Notes: a model not told the origin generated them from the sequence alone. A stretch of 6,488 bases of DNA from Deltaproteobacteria bacterium (GCA_003161515.1 PMOH01000431.1:1-6488), one strand, 5' to 3'. Counted from the stretch's first letter, positions 1 through 6,096 are shown. Numbers and translations: made by a program.

Positions 1-260
1 ACGTAATTCGTAACATCCGTCGAAGACACGACAGTCGTCGCGGTCGATCCATGCACCGTCGCGTACCGAACTGCCTGCTGCGCGCTGTAACAGACGAAGT
101 CGTAGCAATACAGCGCCAGCGCGAAGTTGATGATCCCGAAAAAAAGCGCCAGGCACGGCGTGATCACCAGCGCGAACTCAGCCATCGCCTGTGCCGGATG
201 CGATCGCCCCGCAGCGTCGTGCATTCGCCGCCACCACCGCCTGAAGCCGCCGCGCTTCAT
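1..260 (-). CDS. TadE-like minor pseudopilin, C-terminus beyond the window
   Basis: Only the first 86 codons are present; the frame is open to the left edge. The ATG at 260 overlaps the stop of the upstream TadE gene (ATGA), which supports the start and suggests translational coupling. The protein begins with a basic stretch (residues 2-12), followed by AQAMAEFALV (residues 23-32) and a hydrophobic helix to about residue 53. It then reads AQQAVRYATVHG, the usual TadE-like continuation. Glu28 sits at +5 from a possible prepilin peptidase site, as in TadE/TadF. The preceding residue is Ala rather than the usual Gly, so processing is uncertain. TadE-family proteins are inner-membrane minor pseudopilins of Flp/Tad pilus or secretion systems. 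It is probably the second of a TadE/TadF-type pair; which of the two cannot be told from a partial sequence. Confidence 0.85.
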   Translation of the reverse strand, partial: MKRGGFRRWWRRMHDAAGRSHPAQAMAEFALVITPCLALFFGIINFALALYCYDFVCYSAQQAVRYATVHGSTATTVVSSTDVTNY

Positions 261-727
261 TGCACCACTCGCATGACGGCTTTGCCAGGCACCGTGATCG
301 CCGGCAGGATTCCCATAAAGTTGATCAGCGGCGAATACGACGCACTGGTATTGACCTGCGTGTACAGCAACCGATGGCTCCCCGAGCAGTCGGTCGCGAG
401 GCAGGTTGACGCGGTTCCGTCGGAGCATTTGCAGAAATGAGACGCGACCGCGATCATACCGCTTAAGTTAGGTGCGTCGTTGGTCGCCGCCGCCTGCATC
501 CCGGCGTTATCGGCCGCCGTCGAAAGATTCTGCGAACCGTACTGGACGCCCGCCCGCGCCGCATTCGCAACCGAAATCGCGATGTAAAACGCGCGCCCGG
601 TTTCCACCACCACCAGGAACATCATCAGCAACAGCGGCAGGCTGAGCGCGAGCTCGACCGACGCCTGCCCCCATCGCATGCGCCCGCCATGCCTTCGCGT
701 CCAACTCGATGTGCACATCGAATTCAT
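257..727 (-). CDS. TadE family minor pseudopilin
   Basis: This gene encodes 156 residues. The same frame stays open much further upstream, but that part lies antisense-free inside the preceding gene in another frame and is arginine- and glutamine-rich. The true start is therefore taken as the ATG at 727, which overlaps the upstream TGA (ATGA). An alternative ATG lies three codons in. Residues 19-36 read WGQASVELALSLPLLLMM, a classic TadE motif with G20 as the predicted prepilin peptidase cleavage residue and E25 at +5. The hydrophobic helix is followed by ETGRAFYIAISVANAARAGVQYG, typical of PF07811. A Cys cluster at 99, 101, 109 and 114 (FCKC then CLATDC) probably forms disulfides outside the membrane. 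Family knowledge assigns it to Tad/Flp pilus assembly at the inner membrane. It is cotranscribed with the three anchored solenoid proteins upstream and a second TadE-like gene downstream. Confidence 0.92.
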   Translation of the reverse strand: MNSMCTSSWTRRHGGRMRWGQASVELALSLPLLLMMFLVVVETGRAFYIAISVANAARAGVQYGSQNLSTAADNAGMQAAATNDAPNLSGMIAVASHFCKCSDGTASTCLATDCSGSHRLLYTQVNTSASYSPLINFMGILPAITVPGKAVMRVVQ

Positions 728-2007
728 TCGGCCAGTATCGTTCCCTTGATTGGCGAGCCGCCGGTCAAAGAGGTGTAGTTGCTGCCGAGCGACGAGTTGC
801 CGTTTAGCACCAGCTTGTCTGCCACCAGGATGCTGTAGCCGTTGGCGCTGCTGTTTCCATTGAAGTTGACGGTAGTCGTCGCGAAGTAGATCGCGCCGTC
901 GAAGGTCGAACTCGAATTTCCGTTTATGGTGCTGCCGGCCGCGCCCGCCGGGATAGAGCGATCCTGAAAGAACAGGATTCCCGCCAGCGAACCCGACGTC
1001 GGCGCACTGAAATTCGCCTGCGAGTTGCCGTTGAGCGTAATCGCGCCGTAACCACCGCTCCCCGTTGTGTTGTAAAAGGTCACCCCGCTTCCGGACATGG
1101 TCGAGTTGCCGTTTATGTTCATCCCGCCGCCGGCGAGGACGTAGGTTCCCGCGTTGAAATGCAGCGTGGAATTGCCGTTGACCGAGATACCGCCGCAGTA
1201 TGTGCCTGGATACATCTGGTACGGACTTCCACTGCTCCCGTTGTTCCCATTCAGCGAAAAATTGGTGTGGGCGCATGAGCCGACCGTCGGCGCCTGCAAG
1301 TAGGCCAGCGGATCGGACGCCGCGATCACTCCGGTCTTCGGCGTCGGCGTCAGCGTAGAGTTGCCATTTTGGCTGTAGTTGCCGACGACCCCGATGTTCG
1401 GCGCGGTGATCGTCACGTTGCCGTTCACCGACAAGCCGCTCGAAGAGCTCGAGTCCACCAGCAGCCCGCAACTGCTGTTTACGGCGACATTGCCGTTAGC
1501 AGAGAATGCCCCCGAGGCCGACGGATCCATCACGTAGATGCAGTTGGGACCGTTGCCCTCGTACGCCACCGCGCGCGCCGACACGGTCAACGTGCCGACC
1601 CCGAGCGCGCGCATAAAATAAGTCGGCTCGGGCTTGCTGACGATCGCCTCGACATACGCCGAGTTCGCCGCGTTCGGTCCCGTGCTCGGAGGATTGTTGA
1701 TGGTTACGGTGACACTACTTGCGCCGTCGGTGTATCCGTTGGCAGCCGCGTCCGCTTTGCCCGCCGTGACCTGGTCGCCGTAGCTCAGTTCCTCGGAGCC
1801 CGCCATCGCCGCGCTATCCGCCGCCGTCTGCATCATGTTCTTTTGATGCTGCATGAAGGCGAAGTCGGTGACGACGCCGATCATGCCCATCATCGCGACC
1901 AGCGAGACGCAGACCAGCACGATCACTTGTCCACGCCCGCTCCCGCGTAGCAGCGTGCAACTGGCGCCTAACGCTCGAATGGGGTTCGTAATCATAGTCT
2001 CTCTCAC
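724..2007 (-). CDS. TadG-like membrane-anchored solenoid protein, copy 1 (Asn-ladder form)
   Basis: This 427-residue protein starts at a GTG (2007) overlapping the upstream stop (GTGA). An ATG four codons in (1995), preceded by GAGAGA, begins the MITNP peptide shared with copy 2 and could be the real start. Residues 24-49 (GRGQVIVLVC to VVTDF) form one hydrophobic helix. The following QHQKNMMQTAADSAAMAG (54-70 region) is typical of the PF13400 Tad domain at the N-terminus of TadG-like proteins. Residues about 165-410 are a Gly/Asn/Ser/Thr-rich repeat region with ten Asn-Gly-Asn motifs, starting at residues 171, 195, 214, 253, 277, 299, 326, 362, 383 and 402. Spacing is about 19-27 residues or roughly double that, as expected for a right-handed beta-helix. 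Four Cys (156, 180, 245, 271) may form disulfides. It is probably inner-membrane anchored with the solenoid outside the cytoplasm. Its function is unknown; a role with the Tad pilus or as a surface fibre is inferred from context. Confidence 0.88.
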   Translation of the reverse strand: MRETMITNPIRALGASCTLLRGSGRGQVIVLVCVSLVAMMGMIGVVTDFAFMQHQKNMMQTAADSAAMAGSEELSYGDQVTAGKADAAANGYTDGASSVTVTINNPPSTGPNAANSAYVEAIVSKPEPTYFMRALGVGTLTVSARAVAYEGNGPNCIYVMDPSASGAFSANGNVAVNSSCGLLVDSSSSSGLSVNGNVTITAPNIGVVGNYSQNGNSTLTPTPKTGVIAASDPLAYLQAPTVGSCAHTNFSLNGNNGSSGSPYQMYPGTYCGGISVNGNSTLHFNAGTYVLAGGGMNINGNSTMSGSGVTFYNTTGSGGYGAITLNGNSQANFSAPTSGSLAGILFFQDRSIPAGAAGSTINGNSSSTFDGAIYFATTTVNFNGNSSANGYSILVADKLVLNGNSSLGSNYTSLTGGSPIKGTILAE

Positions 2008-3299
2008 TCGGCCAGCACCGTTCCTTTAATCGGTGAGCCGCCCGTCAACGAGGTATAGTTGCTGCCGATCGACGCATTGCCGCTTAGCGACAGCTGGTTC
2101 GCCACCACGATGCTGTAGCCGCTGGCGCTGCTGTTTCCGACGAAGCTAAGCGCCGTCGTCGGGAAGTAGATTGCCCCATCGAAGGTCGAACTCGAATTTC
2201 CGGTGATCGTGCTGGCCGCGTCGGTGCTCGGGATCGAACGATCCTGAAAGAACAGGATTCCGGTCAGCGAACCCGAGGTCGGCGCACTTAAATTTGTCGT
2301 GCTGTTGCCGGCGAAGGAAATTGCCCCGTAACCGCCGGTGCCGGTCGTGTTGTAAAAGGTCACTCCGGTACCGGTCATTGTGGTGTTGCCGCTTGTGGTC
2401 ATTCCGCCACCGGCCAGCACGTAGGTTCCCGCGTTGAAATTCAGCACGGCATTCCCATGGACCGTGATGCCGCCGCAATAGGTACCGGCATAGAGCTGGT
2501 AGGGACTGCCGCTGCTCCCGTTGTTCCCGCTAAGAGAAAAATTGGTATGAGCGCATGAACCGACCGTCGGCGCAGCCACGTAGGCCAGTGGATCGGACGC
2601 CGCTATCACTCCGGTCTTCGGCGTGGGCGTAAGGGTGGAGCTGCCGCCAGCGCTGTATCCTCCCACCACCCCGATGGTCGGCGCAGTTATCGATACGTTG
2701 CCGACGATGGACAAACCACTCGAGGAGCTCGAGTCCACCAGCAACCCGCAGCGGCTCGCAACAGTGACATTGCCATTGGCAGAGAATGCCCCCGAGGCTG
2801 TCGGATTCAACACATAGATGCAGTCGGGACCGTTGCCCTCGTACGCCACCGCGCGCGCCGACACGCTGATCGTGCTGACTCCGAGCACGCGCAGAAAATA
2901 GGTAGGCTCAGGCTTGGTGACGATCGCCTCGACGTACGCCGAGTTCGTCGCGTTCGGTCCGGTACTGGGCGGATTGTTAATCGCCACCGTGACACTGGCG
3001 GTGCCGTCGGTGTATCCGTTGGTCGCCGCGTCGGCTTTGCCCGCCGCCACCTGGTCGCCATAGGCCAATTCCTCGGAGCCCGCCATCGCCGCGCTGTCCG
3101 CGGCGGTCTGCATCATGTTCTTTTGATGCTGCATGAAGCTGAAGTCGGTGACGACCGCAATCATCCCCACCAGCGCGATCAGCGAGACGCAAACCAGCAC
3201 CATCACCTGCCCACGGCCGGGTCTCTGTAGGCTCCTGCATAGCCGCCCGCAAATCCCGCGTAACGCTTGAAAGGGGTTTGTGATCATAGGCTCTTTCAT
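2004..3299 (-). CDS. TadG-like membrane-anchored solenoid protein, copy 2
   Basis: This 431-residue protein starts at an ATG (3299) overlapping the upstream TGA (ATGA). An ATG at 3287 begins the MITNP peptide shared with copy 1 and is an alternative start. From LVCVSL (residue 35) to the last residue it aligns with copy 1 over 397 positions without a gap, with about 321 identities by hand count (about 81%). It has the same layout: a basic N-terminus, a hydrophobic helix at about 30-53, the QHQKNMMQTAADSAAMAG element, then a repetitive probable beta-helix with four conserved Cys. Only one of copy 1's ten Asn-Gly-Asn motifs is kept; at the other nine the first Asn is replaced (V, G, S, H, S, A, T, V, S), and in eight of those the following Gly-Asn is retained. 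It probably arose by tandem duplication and then diverged. Its role in the Tad system is inferred from the operon only. Confidence 0.88.
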   Translation of the reverse strand: MKEPMITNPFQALRGICGRLCRSLQRPGRGQVMVLVCVSLIALVGMIAVVTDFSFMQHQKNMMQTAADSAAMAGSEELAYGDQVAAGKADAATNGYTDGTASVTVAINNPPSTGPNATNSAYVEAIVTKPEPTYFLRVLGVSTISVSARAVAYEGNGPDCIYVLNPTASGAFSANGNVTVASRCGLLVDSSSSSGLSIVGNVSITAPTIGVVGGYSAGGSSTLTPTPKTGVIAASDPLAYVAAPTVGSCAHTNFSLSGNNGSSGSPYQLYAGTYCGGITVHGNAVLNFNAGTYVLAGGGMTTSGNTTMTGTGVTFYNTTGTGGYGAISFAGNSTTNLSAPTSGSLTGILFFQDRSIPSTDAASTITGNSSSTFDGAIYFPTTALSFVGNSSASGYSIVVANQLSLSGNASIGSNYTSLTGGSPIKGTVLAE

Positions 3300-3991
3300 T
3301 CTGCCAGCACCGTTCCTTTAATCGGCGAGCCCCCCGTCAACGACGAATAGTTGGTGCCGATAGAAGAGTTGCCGCTGACGGACAGTTGGTTTGCCACCAC
3401 GATACTGTAGCCAGTGACGCTGCTGTTTCCGCCGAAGCTAAGCGTCGTCGTCGGGAAGTAGATCGCCCCATCGAAAGTTGAACTCGAATTTCCAGTGATC
3501 GTGCTGCCGGCCGCGCTGCCCGGGATCGAGCGATCCTGAAAGAACAGGATTCCGGCCAGCGGACCTGTGGTCGGCGCGTTCAAATTCACCGTCGCGTTGC
3601 CGACGAGCGTAATCGCCCCATAACCACTGATCGCTACTGTGACGCTGCTGGCGCCGTCGGTGTATCCATTGCTGCCCGCGTCCGCTTTCCCTGCCGCCAC
3701 CTGGTCGCCGTAATTCAGCTCCTCCGCGCCCGCCATCGCCGCGCTATCCGCCGCCGTCTGCATCATGTTTCTTTGATGCTGCAAAAAGCTGAAGTCGGCG
3801 ACCACCGCGATCATCCCCATCAGCGCAAACACCGCGACGCAGATGAGCAGCATCACCTGCCCGCTCGGACTCGCGGACACCGCAAACATTTTAATTGCGC
3901 CACCCCGATCAAGTGCCTTGGGATTGGCCGGCGTAAACTTGCTGCGCATTTTCGATTCTGCTCCAAGGGAACAGAGCACCGCCCGTGCCAT
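3296..3991 (-). CDS. TadG-like membrane-anchored protein, copy 3, internally shortened
   Basis: This is the first gene of the operon. The chosen start, ATG at 3991, has a GGGGGA ribosome binding site 6 bases upstream and gives 231 residues. A GTG at 4015 (239 residues) has no visible ribosome binding site, and an ATG at 3949 is closest to the paralogues in length before the helix. The membrane helix (SGQVMLLICV to VVADFSF) and the QHQRNMMQTAADSAAMAG element match the paralogues. After SVTVAIS the protein jumps directly to GYGAITLVGN, so about 214 residues present in copies 1 and 2 are missing in frame. That removes all four Cys and about six solenoid rungs, leaving four GN repeats and the conserved C-terminus SLTGGSPIKGTVLAE. 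The frame is intact and coupled to the next gene by ATGA, so it may be a functional short form rather than a pseudogene. Confidence 0.83.
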   Translation of the reverse strand: MARAVLCSLGAESKMRSKFTPANPKALDRGGAIKMFAVSASPSGQVMLLICVAVFALMGMIAVVADFSFLQHQRNMMQTAADSAAMAGAEELNYGDQVAAGKADAGSNGYTDGASSVTVAISGYGAITLVGNATVNLNAPTTGPLAGILFFQDRSIPGSAAGSTITGNSSSTFDGAIYFPTTTLSFGGNSSVTGYSIVVANQLSVSGNSSIGTNYSSLTGGSPIKGTVLAE

Positions 3992-3997
3992 CCGATT

Positions 3998-4003
3998 TCC
4001 CCC
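3998..4003 (-). promoter_or_regulatory. Ribosome binding site deciding the start of copy 3
   Basis: On the minus strand GGGGGA lies 6 bases before the ATG at 3991. The upstream in-frame GTG at 4015 has no purine-rich sequence in front of it, so this site favours 3991 as the start of the first Tad operon gene. Confidence 0.55.
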
Positions 4004-4079
4004 ACCAATTCGCACCGGGTAGGCACTAACGTGTCGCAGGCTGACTCCGAAGTGTCCGGTTGTGACGCTGACTCAGGAA

Positions 4080-4093
4080 CTAACGTTCGTTAG
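4080..4093. promoter_or_regulatory. Palindrome with AACG-N2-CGTT core, candidate operator
   Basis: CTAACG and CGTTAG flank a 2-base centre (TT). The core AACG-N2-CGTT is the same as in the second palindrome at 4358-4377, on the other side of the region. It lies about 90 bases upstream of the first Tad operon gene. Cores of this kind are common for TetR-family regulators, but no regulator gene is in the window, so the assignment is inference. Confidence 0.35.
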
Positions 4094-4252
4094 CCATCTG
4101 TGGCCGATAAGTAAAATCCGCACCGAACTGCGATCAGATTTTCTTATGCAGATTTGAGCTAACGCTGCCTAGAGTGCGATACGCCGGCCTCTTTGGGACT
4201 GCGCAGAAGAACGGATAATTTTCATCGGACAATAATACTAATGCTCTTGAAC

Positions 4253-4279
4253 GTCGCCGACCAAAAAGACTTCGGCGAC
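4253..4279. other. Intergenic hairpin
   Basis: GTCGCCGA (4253-4260) and TCGGCGAC (4272-4279) are a perfect 8-bp inverted repeat around an 11-base loop. No T-tract follows on either strand, so it is not a standard terminator. In the Tad operon direction it could lie in a leader RNA, or it may be a protein binding site. Confidence 0.4.
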
Positions 4280-4348
4280 CCGGCCTCCGCTATTCTGAAA
4301 TGCCAAAACAGTCCGCCCCTGCTCAGCGCTTTTCACAGATCAGCCGCT

Positions 4349-4377
4349 AGTATCGATACTTAAACGATCGTTCAAGT
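4349..4377. promoter_or_regulatory. Two abutting palindromes, candidate operator
   Basis: AGTATCGATACT (4349-4360) is a perfect 12-bp palindrome. It overlaps by 3 bases a 20-bp palindrome (4358-4377), ACTTAAACGA then TCGTTCAAGT, with one mismatched pair. The second has the core AACG-AT-CGTT, matching the palindrome at 4080-4093, and its half-site CTTGAACG occurs again at 4246-4253. On the minus strand, TTGAAC (4375-4370) and TACTAG (4352-4347) are 17 bases apart and could be a weak leftward promoter inside the palindromes, which would fit a repressor site. The symmetry is plain; the regulatory role is inferred. Confidence 0.45.
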
Positions 4378-4497
4378 GACTGAAAGGCATCCAGCAGTCG
4401 TTCTTTTCGGCCCCACCAGGATCGATAAACGCGGCGCCAGTTCATTAATAAAACTAATTCACTATCGCTACCAAATCGCAGTAGCTGACAAATGTCA

Positions 4498-4527
4498 TTG
4501 ACGATTTTGACTCAGCCGCTCTAATGT
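4498..4527 (+). promoter_or_regulatory. Candidate sigma-70-type promoter for the DUF1329 gene
   Basis: TTGACG (4498-4503) closely resembles the -35 consensus. It is followed after 18 bases by TAATGT (4522-4527), a poor -10 match. Transcription would start about 40 bases before the ATG at 4576. The -35 is good and the -10 is weak, so this is tentative. Confidence 0.3.
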
Positions 4528-4562
4528 CCAATCAGGGAAAAGACCGCGGCCACGTGCCGCTC

Positions 4563-4568
4563 GGGAGG
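4563..4568 (+). promoter_or_regulatory. Ribosome binding site of the DUF1329 gene
   Basis: GGGAGG lies 7 bases before the ATG at 4576. It is a strong Shine-Dalgarno match at good spacing. It selects this start over the out-of-frame ATG at 4524, and the resulting protein begins with a proper signal peptide. Confidence 0.75.
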
Positions 4569-4575
4569 CTATTGT

Positions 4576-5892
4576 ATGCGAAGGCGGAAAACTCTGTCGT
4601 CATCTCTCTCGACGACCGTCGCTACCTTGGTGCTGCTCGCGATTGGCGCGCTCAGCTCCCCGGGATATGCGCAGGTCAAGCCCGGCGATTTCATCACGCC
4701 GGATAACGCAACCAAGGTTAGAGACCTCGTAGGACCCGGCGTTTACTACAAGGTCGAGCGCGGCATGACGATGAAGATCGTGCCCACCCAGCGCGTCGAT
4801 TGGCCGCCCCCTTATAAAGATGCGACCGAGAAATATTCCTCGCAGGTCGTTCTTTCGCGCGACAAGCGCTCGATCGTCGGCTTCGTCGCCGGTCAGCCCT
4901 TTCCGCTGATAGACGCCAACGACCCCGACGTCGCCGTCAAGGTCATCTGGAACAACGTCTTCCGCCCAATCACCTCGGATGACTACGATCTCCGTTTCTA
5001 CGACTGCGATTCCGAGTATCAGAAGAGGGGCCCGCAGACCGGCCAGATCGAGTATTTCCAAATCGGGCACTACGCCGGCTATGACCTCGTTGGGCGCACT
5101 GAAGTCGAGCCGATTCCGACCGATCCCGATTTCAAGACCACCGGCCGCTACTGGCTGTTCGGCCTCTACCCGATTCTCTCGCCGCAGGAAATCCGCGGAA
5201 CCGGATTCATCCGATGGCGCTATGCCGATCCGAAACGCGGCGACGACATCTGGAGTCTGAGTGCCGGCTCTCGCCGCATCCGTCGCGTCAACGAGTCGAT
5301 CATGAGCTCGTCAACCACCGCTGGCGGAACTTCGGCGCACGCGTGGGATCCAGATCATTACTCGGGCTTCAATCCCAAGACCGAACAGTACACCTACAAA
5401 TTCCTCGGCGAGAAAAATATGCTCGCGACCATCCACGCCGAGCATTCGCCTGAAGCGCGATGCCCCACGGACGGCGGCGCCAGCGCATGCCCGGAGGCAT
5501 GGGAGATGCGCCACATGTACATCGTCCAGGCGCTGCCCGATCGCTCGCGCGTTAACGCGCTTGATTCGCGCACCGTCATCTACATGGACAGCGAAATGTG
5601 GTTCGAGCCCTACATCGATACCTACGATCAGGCCGGCCACCTCTTCCGCTCGCACATCTACTGGCTGGCGACTCGCGATCGCCCGGTGCCCGACGCCAAG
5701 GTTGCCATCTATCCGTTCAAGCGATCGTTCGTCGTAGGCGCAGTCTCGACCGACGTCCAATCGGGCCTCGCGACGATGTGCTATCTGCCGGGCCTCGAAA
5801 CGCCTGAGCGCGAATGCTGGTACATCAACATGGGCGCAGTCGATCGCAACTTCTTCACCACCGACGCGATGTTCCGCGCCGCCTCGTTCTAA
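4576..5892 (+). CDS. DUF1329 family exported protein
   Basis: This is a complete 438-residue protein. Residues 1-32 look like a Sec signal peptide: RRRK, then a hydrophobic core TVATLVLLAIGAL, then PGYA with cleavage before Q33. The mature part begins VKPGDFITPDNATKVRDLVGPGVYY, followed by RGMTMKIVPTQRVDWPPPY (62-80), KYSSQV and GQPFPLIDANDP, which are recognisable DUF1329 landmarks. Later ones are WSLSAGSRRIRRV (226-238) and EPYIDTYDQAGHLFRSHIYW (344-363). The length is normal for the family. DUF1329 proteins have a LolA/LppX-like fold and often accompany RND/MMPL exporters and DUF1302 outer-membrane proteins, which suggests handling of a hydrophobic ligand in the periplasm; neither partner is in the window. 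Cys residues at 144, 296, 305, 402 and 414 give an odd total, so at least one would be unpaired. The family assignment is firm; the substrate is unknown. Confidence 0.93.
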   Translation: MRRRKTLSSSLSTTVATLVLLAIGALSSPGYAQVKPGDFITPDNATKVRDLVGPGVYYKVERGMTMKIVPTQRVDWPPPYKDATEKYSSQVVLSRDKRSIVGFVAGQPFPLIDANDPDVAVKVIWNNVFRPITSDDYDLRFYDCDSEYQKRGPQTGQIEYFQIGHYAGYDLVGRTEVEPIPTDPDFKTTGRYWLFGLYPILSPQEIRGTGFIRWRYADPKRGDDIWSLSAGSRRIRRVNESIMSSSTTAGGTSAHAWDPDHYSGFNPKTEQYTYKFLGEKNMLATIHAEHSPEARCPTDGGASACPEAWEMRHMYIVQALPDRSRVNALDSRTVIYMDSEMWFEPYIDTYDQAGHLFRSHIYWLATRDRPVPDAKVAIYPFKRSFVVGAVSTDVQSGLATMCYLPGLETPERECWYINMGAVDRNFFTTDAMFRAASF

Positions 5893-5911
5893 CCGCACAC
5901 GTCTTCGCACG

Positions 5912-5947
5912 AAAAAACGGGCGCGATCCAAAAAGGATCGCGCCCGT
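5912..5947. terminator. Strong intrinsic terminator, probably bidirectional
   Basis: ACGGGCGCGATCC (5917-5929) pairs perfectly with GGATCGCGCCCGT (5935-5947) across an AAAAA loop. In the leftward direction the stem is followed directly by six T (5917-5912), a textbook Rho-independent terminator for transcripts arriving from jag. In the rightward direction the hairpin begins about 25 bases after the DUF1329 stop but is followed only by TGCATTT, so termination there may be weaker. It separates the two convergent genes. Confidence 0.85.
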
Positions 5948-5961
5948 TGCATTTCCAAATC

Positions 5962-6006
5962 ACCTCTCCCTTCGGGAGAGGTCGCGCGAAGCGCGGGTGA
6001 GGGCGC
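5962..6006 (+). repeat. REP-like hairpin repeat, unit A
   Basis: ACCTCTCCC and GGGAGAGGT form a 9-bp stem with a TTC loop. A second GC-rich inverted element (CGCGCGAAGCGCG) and the tail GGTGAGGGCGC follow. It is the inverted counterpart of unit C. Elements with CCTCTCCC hairpins and a GGTGAGGG tail are widespread dispersed intergenic repeats in GC-rich bacterial genomes. Confidence 0.75.
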
Positions 6007-6038
6007 GTGCATCGAGCAGAATCTCTTTTGATCTGGTT

Positions 6039-6072
6039 CCCCTTCCCGCTCGGGAAGGGGTTAGGGGTTAGG
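6039..6072 (+). repeat. REP-like hairpin repeat, unit B
   Basis: CCCCTTCCCG and CGGGAAGGGG form a 10-bp stem around CT, followed by TTAGGGGTTAGG and five T (6073-6077). It is a variant of units A and C with a different stem and tail. The stem is separated from the T run by 12 bases, so it is not a standard terminator. Confidence 0.65.
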
Positions 6073-6096
6073 TTTTTCGCATCCAGCTGAATGCCG

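Larger units (their letters stand above)
724..3991 (-). repeat. Tandem array of three paralogous TadG-like genes
   Basis: Three direct copies lie head to tail: 3991-3296, 3299-2004 and 2007-724. Copies 1 and 2 are about 81% identical in protein with no gaps over 397 residues. All three end in the same peptide GGSPIKGT(V/I)LAE, and each stop codon overlaps the next start codon, so the duplicated unit includes the coupling junction. Long nucleotide stretches are shared; for example the segment encoding TAADSAAMAG is identical in copies 1 and 3 but not in copy 2. Such an array is prone to recombination and to misassembly. Confidence 0.9.
3992..4575. other. Divergent intergenic region without a gene
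   Basis: This is the 584-base gap between the divergent Tad operon (leftward) and DUF1329 gene (rightward). It is visibly richer in A and T than the coding regions and holds no convincing ORF or tRNA-like fold. It contains the palindromes, hairpin, candidate promoter and ribosome binding sites listed separately. The motif CTAACG recurs at 4026, 4080 and 4159, and inverted at 4088. The octamer GCTGACTC occurs twice, 27 bases apart (4040 and 4067). No convincing promoter for the Tad operon was found close to its start, so it may use a non-housekeeping sigma factor or a distant start site. Confidence 0.7.

Noticed and set aside
51..440. 129-residue plus-strand ORF at the left edge
   Set aside because: It is antisense to the two TadE-type genes, which have clear family motifs on the minus strand.
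728..1471. Long upstream extension of the TadE frame on the minus strand
   Set aside because: It lies in another frame of copy 1, is Arg/Gln-rich with no TadE features, and the TadE gene has a coupled start at 727.
1369..1950. 193-residue plus-strand ORF antisense to copy 1
   Set aside because: Its composition (Arg, His, Ala, Asp, Val) is typical of an antisense shadow of a GC-rich gene. The minus-strand frame has a clear family match and a close paralogue.
3296..3991. Copy 3 as a pseudogene
   Set aside because: The deletion is in frame, the stop is the normal family terminus, and the start has a ribosome binding site; it is called as a gene with a deletion.
4524..4706. 60-residue plus-strand ORF before the DUF1329 gene
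   Set aside because: It has no ribosome binding site and overlaps the signal peptide coding region in another frame.
5311..6012. 233-residue minus-strand ORF
   Set aside because: It is antisense to the DUF1329 gene and starts within the terminator and repeat region; no recognisable protein features.
6039..6077. Unit B hairpin as an intrinsic terminator
   Set aside because: The T run comes 12 bases after the stem, too far for normal Rho-independent termination; the hairpin at 5917-5947 is much better.
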